In this document: piece by piece, positions 24,030 through 42,749 of the stretch
Layout: the number at the start of each line of letters is the position of its first letter
How positions within the stretch are numbered: position 1 is the first letter of the stretch
Assembly: GCF_000499845.2 (NCBI RefSeq)
Contig: NC_023756.2
Coordinates: 45,523,947 to 45,587,946, forward strand
Length of the DNA: 64,000 bases
Direction of reading: 5' to 3'
From: Phaseolus vulgaris
Taxonomy: Eukaryota; Streptophyta; Magnoliopsida; Fabales; Fabaceae
Translations under genes and position numbers: made by a program
Notes under the pieces: model-generated
What the model saw: only the letters and a program-made list of their open reading frames with translations
The model's database searches: none
Told to the model about the DNA's origin: nothing

Positions 24030-24060
24030 CTTAATTTTAAATAGTTAATTAATAATTTTT
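22441..24060 (+). repeat. Large diverged duplications in A+T-rich DNA, with CA/AT microsatellites
   Basis: 22441-22800 and 23590-23930 are diverged direct copies (shared words: AATTTTATAGTCAA, CAATAAAATAATTAATAAT, AAAAAATATTAAAAA, GAGTTTAGTTAAAAAT), each followed by a CACACTCACTCA-type simple sequence. 22870-22990 and 23175-23290 share a second unit (TTTTTTAAGAGTTTT, AAAACTAATGT.ATGTAT). A (TA)n microsatellite of about 42 bp sits at 23986-24027. No gene seen. Confidence 0.65.
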
Positions 24061-25217
24061 ATATGTTAAACTTAATTAAAGTTAATAAAATATAACTTAA
24101 TTTATAAATGTTCACGTTTTCAATTACAAACTTGCATATCCACATCATTAAAATACACAACACAAAAAAACAAATATATATATAACCTATTAAATTACAA
24201 CATTCTTTTATTTTAATTTTAACATTTATACATAAAATATAAAATTATATAATCTTTCCTTACCACATTCTCCATAATTTGGTATATTCATATCTATTTC
24301 AACTTCTATCTAATTTATAAAAAGTAAAATTTGTGGTAATTTTTTGAATAGATAACTTGTTTATTGTAAATAATTATTTGAATTTTTAAAAAAATTATTT
24401 GAAAAATATAATTATAAAAAATTGTGTAATTTTTGTTTGTCCTATATTATTGATATTGATAATAGGTACATTACAAGTAACACAGGCCTTAGTAAGATTG
24501 GTTTATATGTCCTTTATGTTCATTGTCCCAAGTGTTTCATCAACACCAAACTGTTACCCAAACCATATCCAGACTTTCCCCTTCTCTCCGTAAGCATTTT
24601 TCTCTCTCTCTCTCTCTGCAAATTTTTTATCTTTCTGAAATGTATTTTTTAATTTATATGATTAAATATGTAATAATTCAATATATATTCTGCAATTGAA
24701 GTTTTTGGGAGGTTCAATTCGACTGTGGTGGAAGTGGGCATCCTCAAGAATTCATCAAGTGGAAGTCTTTTCAGTTCTGATTCATCTGGGTCATCTGGGT
24801 CTCGCGATTTCTAGGTTCTTATTTAGTACTTTAGGGTTTCAAGATTTGAAGTCCCGTAGAAGCTTTGTACTCTGTCTAGGTTTTCTTTTGCAATGAAATG
24901 CTTCTGGGTGGCTTTGTAATTTCTTGCTCGCTTATTGTTTCGTGTTTTTGTGGTCAAAGTTCATGGCTTTGAACGGTTCCCCCAAATAGTGTACAATCAA
25001 CAATTATCACAGCGGTGTTATAGTGTTTTTTTTTTTTTTTAATTTTTTCCTCTTCTAGTTCTTTCATGTTATATTTGTTTTCTTTGAAAAAAAAATGAAA
25101 ATAATCATCAATAACTGGTAACTCTCACAGCTGTTCCCCCTATCGTTCAAAAAAAAAAAAAGAAGATATTATTATACAGTAAAAAAAAGGGAAAAAAAAA
25201 ACTGTCCCTGTTTGTTC
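24061..25217 (+). promoter_or_regulatory. Upstream region and likely 5' UTR of the poly(A) polymerase gene
   Basis: A TATAAAAA lies at about 24413-24420. CCTTCTCTCCG|GTAAGC-like sequence near 24590 followed by a (TC)n stretch, and a G+C-richer segment at 24695-24900, suggest an intron-containing 5' UTR, as is common for plant poly(A) polymerase genes. The exact start site and UTR splicing cannot be fixed. A(n)/T(n) runs occur at 25030-25045 and 25149-25200. Confidence 0.4.
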
Positions 25218-30751
<5,534 letters not shown>

Positions 30752-32242
30752 ACACTTCAAAACTTAATCTGCAGCTATCTGATATATGTAAAATTGACAT
30801 TTCTAGTTCCTCGTTTATTTATGTAACAATTATGATGTAGTAAATAAACCTGAGCTAGAAAACCTTCAATTTTCATTGATATGTACATGAGAATATGTTG
30901 CACCGGCAAAATAAAAAAGATTTTGATGAGTTATGTGCAGTCTATGGAGAAAATCCAAATCCCACATTGACTAAGATAGTGTTAAAATATCATATTGAAC
31001 ATGAGTTCAACTTAATCTATATCATAATATCTGTTTTTTGGATCTTGTTGTCTAAAAGCTTTCTTGATCGTGGAGTTGTGGCTTCTTTGATATTTATCCA
31101 AGTCATGACATGAAAGTCTTGGGTTAATTTTATATTCATTAAAGATATGATTAAAAATAAAATATATTAGTGAAACATAAATATATTCATTAAAGATATG
31201 GTAATTGGATTCAAATACTTTAAGGTGTAAATTTTCCTCAATTTTTTCATTATTTTCTCATCTCCTTTTCAGCAGCAGGCTTTGATTTTGGTTGTGGTAG
31301 CTTTACAACTTTAGGTTTTGATCTTTAATCTTTGTTTTTTTTTTTTTTTTTTTTTTTAATCTTTCTATTTCTATTAAATAAAAATTAATTTTAAAGATCA
31401 AAATAATTACTATTGATATCTAAAATAATTTCTATCAATATAGTTTTTATTATTAATAAAAACTGATAAAATAATGATTTTTAATTATTAATTATTAAAA
31501 TTTTAGTTATTAATTATTTATGTTTTAAATTAGTTTTATAGAGACTAATTTAGAATTTAAAATATTATGAATTAAAACTGTGGTAACAAATTTATATACT
31601 AAATTAAAAATTATTTTATAATATTTTATTAATCATAAAAATTATATTAGATATTAATAATTTTCTAATCTCTAAATTTAGTTATTATTTAATGATTTTT
31701 TTTAGTGGTTGTTTTTATTTTTATAACTTTATTTCATTTTGATTTCAGTCTTAAACATGCCAAATAATAGTCCAAAAATGATTAATCTTACAAGAAAAAA
31801 TGTCAAGGCACATTACTGAAAATGAGGCTATTGTAAAAGTTATATAAAAGATTATGTAAATTCATAATTAAAAAAGTTATTACATTCACCATTCATGTCT
31901 TTTAGATTAAATCTGTAAAAACTCATCCTTTTTTGACCTCTTTACACGTTTATGTCCTTTCTATTCCATAAATGCATGAAAGAAATTTGTATTAGGTTCT
32001 GTCCAACTATTTTTAGACCTTTAAAAAACATTTTCGTTTGAATTAATTTTTTTGTTGTCTTGAAAGCATTTCAAATCGATAAGATTCCTCCACTATTCTC
32101 TTTATGCTATAGTTTATCTCTTTCAACGAATATTTCTAAATTCTCCTACTAATTCTCCACTATTAATCCTATATAATTCTTTGTATAATAAATATTCTTG
32201 GCATTTTTAAGAAATATTTTTTTTTAATTGAATATCTTTTTA

Positions 32243-32275
<33 letters not shown>

Positions 32276-34929
32276 AAGATTTATAAAATAATTAATACAA
32301 TGATACTCTCTTTTAAATAGTTTTTTCGAACTACAACACGCAGACATGTCACTTGTTTCATTTATAGTAATTTTATTTCACTTATTTGAATTCTATAAAA
32401 AAAAATTATAAAAAAATAATAAATAAATATGAAATATTTTAAAAATGTTTAATTCTAAGATTATGATGTTAATATAAGTTTCAAAAAAAGTTTAAAACAT
32501 TACATATTAACCTAAAGATGTTTATGTTTTTCGAAATTTGCCTCTATCTCTTAACATAAGACGATCATTAATAATTTTAATTAAACATTAGTAAAAATTA
32601 AAAAAGCAACGAATTTTAAAAAATATCTAATAACTTGTTAAGAATCCAATAATAAAACTAGTTGAGATTTATAAAAGAGACATATTTTATTATTCTAAGA
32701 GTAACTCTGAAAGTTACTTGCTCATCTTAATCTTTATTTTATCTTAATCTTAAAAAAGAGAGTTTATAATCATTAATCAATAAAAGATGATAAATCATTG
32801 AAATAATTTGAACTCTTCTCATATAATAATAATAATAATTAAAAATATGAAGTTATTCCAAGAATGGTAGATAGATATAAGAGATTACTCTTTATTCTTT
32901 TAATTTTTTTTTTTCTGAATGTAATGATGATAAAAAAGAATTTATGGAATAAGTTGTTAATCTGGTAATAGAATTTTTGGTGGCATCCATGGCTTGTATG
33001 TTAAAAGAGCATATATTGATTTGAGAACATTTTGAAATGAAGAATAATATATATATATATATATATATATATGCAGGTCAATGATTGAAGTTGGAGAATG
33101 GGCAAAACCCTTTTTAATTATTATATTATTCACCATATGAGTGCAGATGTTAAACCAGTAGAATCTGTACCATTGCCAATTTCCATGGCTGCTGTGAAAA
33201 TAAACTCTTTGTATATTCCAAATATTAGATACCCTTATCATCATCAACATCATCATCCATTATAGCAAGTTTTTGTTTGCCCTAGAATATGGCTGCATTC
33301 ATAATGATATAGATCACTCAAATCTTCCAAACCAGAAACTTGCACCCTTTTTTCAAGTCTTCTTTTGCGGCTTATTAATACCACCTGCAACCATGCCATC
33401 TTTCTGTCACTCTTCCATTTTCTATATACAAAGTCTTCACTTAGACCAACGTGGATTTATATATATATATATTTTGTATATAGTGATCATTTGATTAGTA
33501 TATGGTACAATGAAGTTTCGTAATCTTTTATGTGTTAATTAGAGAAAATTTAAACTTACATTTTTTTTTCTTTTGGTATAAATTATTATATTATACTACT
33601 ACTACTATTCTTTGTTGATAAAAATTATTCTATATTTAAACTTATATTATAGTGATTGTTTGTCGATTAAAAAATTTATATACTACTATTATTGTATATA
33701 ATTTACTATTTAGAATTGCTTCATTCATATGGTTATATATTTGTTTTTATCTCAACGTATGTGAAGATTCCACCATTAGTGATCTTAATTTTAAGATGAG
33801 GTTAAGTCTCATCCCTTAATATTTTCCACACAAAATCCTTGTCTGATCTTTTGTTAGAATTGCTGTATTCTTCCAACTATTTTAACAAAATGATTTATAC
33901 GAGAAATATATATCAATAATATACTTTCTTTACTATTTTAGTTTTTTAAATATTATAAAATTATTAGAGTCTTACTTCTTAATAAGTTTTAACCATATAG
34001 AAAATTATGTATTGAAAAAATGTATTTAAGAATTAAAGATAAACGTTTATATATGGATTATTTTAAATTTTTGAACAACGATTATAAAACTACTCTAAAA
34101 TGATTTAAAAAATAGATCTTAGTTAAAATTGATGTATAAAAATAATGGTGATAATCGCAATTGATATAAAAAAAGTAATATTTTACACTGATTGTAATTA
34201 TAATTGATAAATAAGTTAACTTTTATTTTAAGATATGTATTTCACTTTTTTCATTTTTCCCATTAAACAAAAACTAATTTGGAACTGAACTTTACAATAT
34301 CTCATCCTATTATGATCACCACATGCACAATAAAAAAATCAAATGCAAAAATTAATTTGATCGTATATATTACCTTTTTCATTCAAGTGTGATGTGTCTC
34401 TTTTATTTTTATCTAATTATAATATAACAATATGGCCACTTACATTTATCAGATAAAAAAAGTTAAATAATTATTTTTAAACCAATATAATAGCAATTAT
34501 TTCTTAGACTAACCATAATGTCTTCAAGATTTTAAGTAGGAAAAAATATACCTAGTTCAAAGCTGTGAAAAATGTATAGAGAAAACATGGTAAGACAAGG
34601 TCAGGAGTAGTGCAAAAATTAAATAAAGGTGACTATATAAAAGACATCCTGTTAAACTATTTATTCTATTCTATAAAAATTGAAGTATTCTTGAAATAAT
34701 CCTTATTTATATATTTTATTTATTTTGTATTGATAAAGAAAAAATATGTGAGGAAGAAAAAGATGAACTAATGACAACACATTAGTTTCTGATTGGGATT
34801 CTTTGGTTTGTATAAAGATGATCTCATTAAATACTCTTAATAGATGTAGGCTTGAATGTCTTAAGTGATTTTCCGTATAAACATATATGAAAGTATGTTT
34901 AGTGGGAGAAGTTAAAGATTGTGTTTATG
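30752..34929. other. Gene-poor A+T-rich spacer
   Basis: Starts with poly(A) polymerase 3' UTR. A 72-codon open frame at 30895-31113 has an unassigned product and is not called. 31340-31360 is a T-run. 31375-31710 is a degraded relative of the foldback CACTA MITE. (AT)n tracts occur at about 32242-32275 and 33047-33072. A somewhat less A+T-rich pocket at 33080-33440 has no convincing coding frame. Otherwise nothing seen. Confidence 0.4.
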
Positions 34930-35006
34930 TATAAGGGTTTAGGGATGGACAACCCCTAAAAGTGGTTTATATTTAATTTATTTTTTATTGTCGATAAAAA
35001 AAAAAA
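34930..35006 (+). mobile_element. Truncated LINE 3' end
   Basis: GTATAAGGGTTTAGGGATGG, ACAACCCCTAAAAGTGGTTT and TTATTGTCGATAAAAAAAAA give the shared 3'-end signature of this window's LINE family: a GGGTTGGACCACCCC-like block, an AAGTGG block, then GCTGAT plus poly-A. No coding part is left. Confidence 0.65.
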
Positions 35007-35065
35007 CTAATTTCATTAGAAGAAAGAGAAGATAAAATAGTAACATAGTGAATTCAAATTACAAT

Positions 35066-35389
35066 AAAATTATTAATAAAAACCAATTTTAAAGACAAAA
35101 AATAATTAGTTACTATATTGACTAAATTAGATACTATTTCAGAGACTAAAAAAATTATTGGTTTCTAAATTAGTTTTTATTATTGTTAAATAGTTTTTAA
35201 ATTGGTATTTAATTAGTTACCAATTTTTTTTCTACCAAATTTAGAATATAAATAATTTGTAGATAAAATTTTGGTAGTTAATTAGATACTAATTTAGAAA
35301 CTATTTATTAATAATAAAAATTAATTTAGAAACTAATAATATTTTTAGTATATAAAATTGATTTTTATTTAATAACTTTTTAGTAGTGA
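35066..35389. mobile_element. Foldback CACTA-type MITE, degraded copy
   Basis: Related along its length to the copies at 36085-36468 and 42750-43116 (AAACCAATTTTAAAGACAAA, AATAATTAGTTACTATATTG; right end TTTTTAGTAGTG). The left terminus is lost. Inner parts are inverted copies of each other. Confidence 0.65.
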
Positions 35390-36084
35390 TAATAATATGA
35401 ATTTTAAAAGAAATTTAGGTAAATAAAAAAAGTACCTAAATTAATGTATGGAAGACAAATAATTTGACATAAACAAACTTTATCTTAATATTTTATTTTA
35501 TCAACAAAATAAATAAAATAAAAAGAGAAACTTCATAAATATTTCACTCTTATACACAAAAATCAAACTATTAAACATCAATTATAAAAAAAAATCAAAC
35601 TATTAAACATCAGTTATAATCACAAACCAAATATATATAAAAAAAAAACACATGCATAAAAAAAATAAGGTAAAACCATAACAAAACACTAAAACATGTG
35701 TTTAGCATGAATAATGTAATATAAGAAAAAAAGATGATGAGTAGTGAAGAGGTTATGTACTTTATGGATGAGCATGAAGAAGTTAGAGAAAGAGAGACAG
35801 CTGCACATGATAATGGGCCACCTATCCCATGCTAGCTACCCAATTCTCAGCCCAAAGGTACAAATTCTTTCATATAAATTATCAACTCATCTTTTGCCAC
35901 ATAATAAAGACAACAACAACCCTATAATTGTGATACATCTTCATTCATCACCACCAACACACAATAAAAGAACATTTTAATTATTTATTTATTTATTTTT
36001 AAATAAGTTGTTCACATTTTTTTTATTAAATAATTTTATGAAAACCAATTGATATTAAGTGATTTTTCCTTATCAACCCATATA
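35390..36084. other. A+T-rich spacer
   Basis: No gene called. A pocket at 35733-35865 holds a 33-codon ATG-started frame (acidic, MMSSEEVMYFMDEHEEVRER at its start) that cannot be supported as a gene on sequence alone. Confidence 0.3.
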
Positions 36085-36468
36085 TACTACAAGAAAATCA
36101 TGAAATAAAAATCAAATTTTAGATACCAAAATAATTAGTTGTAATATTAACTAAATTAAAGACCATTTTAGAAACTAAATAAAAAAATGGTTTTCAAATT
36201 AGTGTCTATTATTGTTAAATAGTTTTTAAATTGGTATCTAATTAGCAACCAAAGTTTTAGAAACCAAATTTAGAAACTAAATAATTGGTAGTTAAAACTT
36301 TGGTTGCTAATTAGATACCAATTTAGAAACTATTTAACAATAATAGAAACTAATTTAGAAACCAATTTTTTTATTTAGTTTCTAAAGTGGTTTCTAATTT
36401 AGTTATTATTGTAACTAATTATTTTGTTATCTAAAAATTGGTTTCTATTTCATGATTTTCTTGTAGTG
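36085..36468. mobile_element. Foldback CACTA-type MITE, 384 bp, ATA target duplication
   Basis: Left end TACTACAAGAAAATCATGAA (first base changed from CACTACAAG), right end CATGATTTTCTTGTAGTG, flanked by ATA on both sides (36082-36084, 36469-36471). The 3-bp duplication and CACTA terminus put it in the CACTA superfamily. The two halves are near-perfect inverted copies about 190 bp long, so a transcript would fold into one long hairpin. Confidence 0.88.
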
Positions 36469-37688
36469 ATAAATCACTTTAATAATTGAGATAAACCACA
36501 TGCGACTATTCTCTTCTCCATATTGTAATTATTGTCTTCATCCGTTATACATAATTCATGCAAAACTTATATAAAACATGAGATAACTAATAGTTTCCAT
36601 GTATCAGCAACACAACATGAGAAAAGTTTATATTTAAAAATATCATATAAAAAATACAAAATAAATAAAGAACCATATGATAAAGGTAGCTTGTGAGAAT
36701 TCATTTAAACATTAAAAACAGGAATATTTTTAATTAAATCAATAACAATTATTATCTATATGTATTAATTAGTATATAATTTTCTTAGTGTTTGATAATT
36801 TTTCCATAGTTCCAACTATATAAATCGAACTATTTGAATTTGAATGTATTAATTAAATTATGCATTAACAGTAATTAAATTATATGAAAATTAGATAATA
36901 TAAATGTGAATGGTGACACATGCTTTAATTAAAATCTACAGTAAAATGCACACGAGATACTATAAATAAATATAATAATAATCATTATCACAACATTTAT
37001 CTTATACAATTATATTTGGATAATGTTTTGTAAGTGTCTTCTTAAGTAAGAACTAAAATCTTTCAAATTGTTTAATACTATATCAATCTTTCGGACAAAA
37101 ACAATAACTATGTAAACACACAATTTGTTTTATTTCTTTTTAATGAGTCATTTGTTTGGCATTATTATGTAATATCAGAATAAAATGATTGAGACATGAT
37201 GTACTCCTTTGGCAAATTTATTTGACTACTAAAAACACTAATTTGCTTCAACCATTTGATCGAATATGCACCAAATAATAGTGTTTATTGTACCTATTTT
37301 GTTTATTAGTTATCTAAGTTCCATCAAACATTTATTTAATTTTAAAAAAATATCTCTCTTAATATTTCGTATGGTCACCACAGATTAGACAGAGATTCGA
37401 TCTTTATCAAAATGTTCGTTTAGCTACAAACATGGATCCCACTCAAGTTCATTTTTGGGAATATAGATATTTAAGGGATGAAATATTGGTTGATTTCATC
37501 CAATAAAATGCACCCACACATCTAAACCTAATTTAATTTTTTTATATTCCAACCTAATTTCATTTTCATCTCCTATCAAACTTTGTTTCTACTTTTGGTA
37601 AACATTGGAATAATTATCTTACAAGTTAATGATATGAAAAATAATATTCCTTCTACTTCTCCAAAGAAATGCATTACACAAACATTTA

Positions 37689-37724
<36 letters not shown>

Positions 37725-38675
37725 TTTTGAATTTAGCTAGACAACATGAGAATAAAACATAGTATATCAAAACTCAATTAATTACCTAATTTTTGTTTTA
37801 TTAATATCCTAATTAAATGGAAAACTTGAAAATCACGGGTTTACAAATTGTTTACCTTTACATTTTTTTTTTCTTTTCTTTTCAGTAAAAATTGAAATGA
37901 ATTAATTCTTCGTGTTATGTATCAGTCAAAATGTGAATATTATAGGTATATTAGGCATATACCTATAACATGTGGTTAGGGTTTGCTTTTCACACACTCA
38001 TGTAAGTGTGACACATTATTTGTTAAAAACAATTAATTTATTGAATATTGAGAAATTAATATCTAATTCTTAGTTAGAAAATATTCCAAGAAAGAAAGTT
38101 TTTTCTAGATAAGATAGAATATATTCATGAAAAAAGGCATTCCTTATCCAAAATAGTTTTTTTTTGCATAAAATACTTTTTAGGTTACAATAAAAATAGT
38201 TTAAAATTATCTCTCATCCAAATATGACCATATATCACTTTCAAGATATGTTAAATCACATTCACTGAAAAATACTATTTTAGGATTTATTTTATAGGTA
38301 TAATCTTCTAAAGACAGTCCTATTCAAAATATGATATATATTCCTATATTTCTAAAATTATCCTAAGAGTGATTGGTACCTTTGAGTTAGATTTAGATTT
38401 TACTTTTTAATATTACATATTTTGTTTGAACAAGATTTATTAGATCTATAGTGTCATTTAGTACAAAATTGTCATTATAAAACTATCTACAAAATATCTA
38501 ATTTCACATTTAAAATGTCCAATTCTTAATAAATAAGAAAATATATATTAAATTTTTTATAATATTATATTAAAATATATGAATAAGGACAAATCTAAAT
38601 TGAGTTAAGAATTAATTTTTCTTTTAACATTCTTACATAGTTCAAATTACATAGTTCAAATTATAACTAATGGAT
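36469..38675. other. A+T-rich spacer, nothing recognised
   Basis: No open frame with a recognisable product. A short (AAT)n tract lies at about 37690-37715, followed by its inverted form. No termini or repeats could be defined. Confidence 0.4.
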
Positions 38676-38870
38676 TTTATCAGTAATAAAAAATAAATAA
38701 ATGGGAATCACTTTAGGGGTGATCCAACCCTTTTACAAGAACACGTATATTTGACACTCAAAACAGCCGGACAAAGTCCAATCAATCAAACGCTAACTAG
38801 CTTTACCAAATCAACCGTATATACAAGCCAAAAATTCAAAATTTAAAAGGGGTAGGAAACCTAAACTACA
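38676..38870 (-). mobile_element. Truncated LINE 3' UTR
   Basis: The minus strand reads GGTTGATTTGGTAAAGCTAG, TTAGCGTTTGATTGATTGG, then AAAGGGTTGGATCACCCC and TTTATTACTGATAAA. It is colinear with 56565-56740 on the plus strand (GGCTGATTCGGTAAAGCTAG, AAAGGGTTGGACCACCCC), so it is a second, oppositely oriented copy of the same LINE 3' region. Confidence 0.75.
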
Positions 38871-40018
38871 CGGTTGCGGAAATCCAAGATGCATATTAAC
38901 TTAAACCAATTTAAAAATTGAGTTAGTCTATCCAACTATTTATTTCATATTGATCTAATTTGTTTTAAGTTTTATAGTTTTGGGTATTATAAATCTACAT
39001 GTTGATTTATGAATATTCCTGAATACTGTCACCAGCAACTGGATAAAATGATTTTTTGAAGAACCTGTTTTCCACAAAATATTTTTTCCATTAAATACAC
39101 ACTTACTTCTTCCTCTTCAAAGATTCTGTGCAATTGCATTCCAACGAATATGCCACAATTTGGAAGAATAAAATGTTAAGTAGCACTCACCCATAACACA
39201 TTTTTCACTTACTACATGAAAATATATAATAATATGGTTTGTAGTTTCGAATTATAAATGACAAAAAGGAAAGTAGATGTCAAAATCATTCTGCATAACC
39301 TTTCTTTTTCCATGGTTCTACATTATTCCATTTGATTCTTATATGCAAATTTTAGAAAGTAAATTTTACTTGATTCCTCCTTCCACCACCATCCGTCATT
39401 GATTTGATTTTATATCTTATCTTATTCAAGTTTCTTCCCACAATTTTCACTAAATTATTTCATTCAAACAATTTTCTTCACCACTTTAAATTTTACTCGT
39501 GAATGACATCCACTCATTCACCCATCTTATACATTTTTTTTAAGAATAAAATAGTGTTAATTATTCATATATATTTTTTAGTATAATAAGGAAACAAATT
39601 ACAAGTCTTAGTAAACAATTTTTAATTCGTTAATTTTGTTTGAACTCGGTTAATGGCTGTGATTTGAAGAATTATTGGGATAATCATATTTTTACTAACA
39701 TTTTGTTTATGATGATTATGTAACATTGTTGAATATGTAATATAAAGAAAAGATAAGTGGTTATCTACACATAATGCACAAATTAAAAGAATATATGAAC
39801 ATAAAGTCTTTGAAAGTTTTTCAAACGCTATGTAGAGAGTTCAATGTGGGGTTGATTTGAGGGCTTAGATTTCTATTGTAATAAGATAATAATTACAACA
39901 AAAATGGAGCAATTATGAATGACAAGATCTAATATCCATGATATAAATTCTTTTAATGGTTCATTGCATACAAGATGATCAATCCTTGAATCAAAGTATT
40001 TAAAAGATTAGTATTAAC
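38871..40018. other. A+T-rich spacer, nothing recognised
   Basis: No coding frame or defined repeat seen. Confidence 0.4.
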
Positions 40019-40277
40019 GAAAATCATGAAATAGAAACTAATTTTATAGACAAAAAATAATTAGTTACTATAGTGATTAAATTAGAGACTATTTTAGAGA
40101 CTAAAAATATTTTTGGTTTCTAAATTAGTTTCTATTATTGTTAAATGGTTTCTAAATTGGTATTTTGCTACCAAATTTAGAAAAAAAAAGTTTCTAAAAT
40201 GGTCTCTAATTTAGTTACTATAACTAATCATTTTTTTATCTCTAAAATTAGTTTATATTTCATGATTTTCTTGTAGT
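40019..40277. mobile_element. Foldback CACTA-type MITE, shortened copy
   Basis: Left GAAAATCATGAAATAGAAAC, right TTTCATGATTTTCTTGTAGT; the interior matches the 36-kb and 42.7-kb copies but lacks about 110 bp of the centre. The outer CACTACAA at the left is missing. Confidence 0.75.
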
Positions 40278-41118
40278 AGAAGTACAATCACTATATTAAA
40301 ATTGATGTATAAGTGTCTTTTAAGATTTCGCAAAATTATTATAAGTTAGATTATTTTTAAAACACTTCAAGATTTTAATTCATTATCTCACATGCATATT
40401 ATTATGTCTCGTTTATTACTAAATTTCACTTTTATTTTTTCAAGGTGACTATGAAAAATTTATTGTTCTTATAGATTTCACAAGACATATTGGAGGTTGG
40501 TATGTTTAATCATCTATTTGGTATTGACATTTTCTATGATGTTGTAGGAGGAATTGACAAAAGAACACAAATTTATGTTCTAAGATCAACAAGTGAAAAA
40601 TTCAAACTTTCTTTGTCTTATTCTTCAAATTCCTTCACATTTTGTGAATTCAAATAGACAAGGTATCTTGTGTAAAACTTTTTTTTTTTTAAGAAAATCA
40701 GAGTTTGAATGACATGTTAATTGCTAAAAAAAGAAGAGAAATGTTTGGTTAGGAAGTAGATGACACAATCTACGTTGAATTTTTTACTTGACCACCCATC
40801 TTCATCAATACCACTCTCCTCAAACACAAATAAGACATCCTCTTCTTGTAGTAGAATAACATGACAACAATGACAACTTGCAATATTATTATCATTTTAC
40901 TCTAATGAGTAATGATTTTGTAACATACAAAATAATTTAATTTATATTCATGAAAGACATTATTACGATTTTAATATATTTTAGTTTAATATTTATTAGT
41001 AATTTGATTCCTTTTAATATTAATGGGCATGAATGTGCATTTCTTACTTAAGCAACATCACTAACTCGCTTAAATAACATCACTAACTCGCACTAAACTA
41101 CCTCTCATGCTTAAAGTA
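40278..41118. other. A+T-rich spacer, nothing recognised
   Basis: No gene seen. CATCACTAACTCGCTTAAATAA is partly duplicated at about 41055-41090. Confidence 0.35.
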
Positions 41119-41188
41119 TTTTTTTATCGGCAATAAACAGTTAAATTAAATTGGTCCACTTAAAGAGTAGTCCAACCCTCATATACAG
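41119..41188 (-). mobile_element. Truncated LINE 3' end
   Basis: The minus strand reads GTATATGAGGGTTGGACTAC, TCTTTAAGTGGACCAATTTA and TTATTGCCGATAAAAAAA, the shared LINE tail signature. No coding part is left. Confidence 0.7.
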
Positions 41189-42749
41189 AAAATAAAATAT
41201 AAAAGTTTCTTTCCACCTTCATATCTAAAACCCACAGATTAATCATCTACTTTATTTTCCAACACTAATAACTGAAGAATAAAACAATGCACCAACATTA
41301 AATCGAAATCTTAATATCACAAGAGAACATAAAAACACATCTCTCTTTGAATGCTTAATAATCTTTGCAAGGTATGCAATCTCACACATTCACTTCTTAA
41401 AGCTCTTTAACTAAGCTCAAAGTAATTCGAATCCAATGTTCCACTTCAAGCATATGATGGTTGCCTTAAGGGACAACAAAATGATTTTCACTTAAATGCT
41501 TGATTTTAGTTCCAAATGACTAAACTTTCTTGTCTCACTTATAATGTGTACGTAAACCCGCGTTCATTAACGAGATGCCATTCATACCAACTTGTCTTCT
41601 TCCAAACTAATATTGGTTAAGAAGACAATATCCTTTCTTAATTAGACTACTAAACAATTTCTAGCTATTCATCTCCTCACAATTTAAGAAATATAATTTT
41701 ATACAATTTCTATTTATTTTTGTGACGATATTTTTAGCATCTTTATTTATAATGGAGTAATATTTTTTATCACAAAATTTTTAATTATGAATTATGTCAA
41801 AAATATTCTTATGACAAATATTTTAATATTTTATAGCAATTTTATTTTAATATTTTTCAGACCAATCCTTATAGAAGATAAATAGTGTTATAAACCTTCC
41901 TAACATATATTCAAATTATCCCCAAAAAAAACATTAAAATCCTACCAACAACAACGGACAATACACCAGTAAACACTCAATCAAAAACAAGAAATTTGCC
42001 CAACAACTAAAAAAAGTCACTTAATCAAATTCACACAAACCAGATGATGAAGCCACCAGTCAGATTAAGAAAAACGATGAGAATATTTTAAAAGTTACGA
42101 AATATCAAACCTTTAATTGTATTAGAACGAACATTTTTAATACATCAATCATACAATCTTACATTATTCTTGTGTCTCAAATCTCATTTATGTAAAAAAA
42201 AAAAAAATAGAATGTGGATGATGAATTAATCTCTCTAGAATGTGATTTTTTTTCACCTTAGTGATATTTTGTATCGGTATCAAATGATTTGTATGCAGAG
42301 ATAGCATAGTACAAACATAATGAATTTTCACCTCTCTCAGTCTCTTATCTTTCAGTCGTACATTGTTTCCATGTGTTAAGAACATGTTGAATACGAAAGG
42401 CAATGACAGGATTGAGTCTTTCTTTGCAAAGGGTCTTTTTCATTTACAGATATGCTGTGACCTTCAACCCAATACAGACAAATCAAAATTTAATAGCTGA
42501 GCCATTCGCTTAAGACAGCCTTTATAAATGATGTCCCAACTTGCGACCTTCTAAGGGTTCATCTCAATACAGTACATCACCTATAGCTACACACCTACGA
42601 CCTAGGATTCACCAAACACTCTTTTTCTTCTTATTATTTTTTCTTCATTTTGCAATGCATATCTTAAATTGGCAAATAATACACTCCAAGATCTGGTTTC
42701 TATATCTGGAATTATTGCTAAAGAGAAAAGAGAAGATGAAACGCTCATG
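41189..42749. other. A+T-rich spacer, nothing recognised
   Basis: No coding frame with a recognisable product. 42530-42610 is less A+T-rich but unassigned. Confidence 0.4.

Noticed and set aside
30895..31113. 72-codon plus-strand frame after the poly(A) polymerase stop
   Set aside because: The start looks protein-like (FDELCAVYGENPNP), but it lies in the 3' UTR, turns into hydrophobic A/T-driven sequence and has no confirmed family.
33250..33494. Small gene at 33273-33494 or microRNA precursor at 33080-33200
   Set aside because: No known miRNA sequence, no domain, and the frame ends in an (AT)n tract.
41119..41188. MITE or regulatory element
   Set aside because: The sequence is explained by the reverse-oriented LINE 3' tail.
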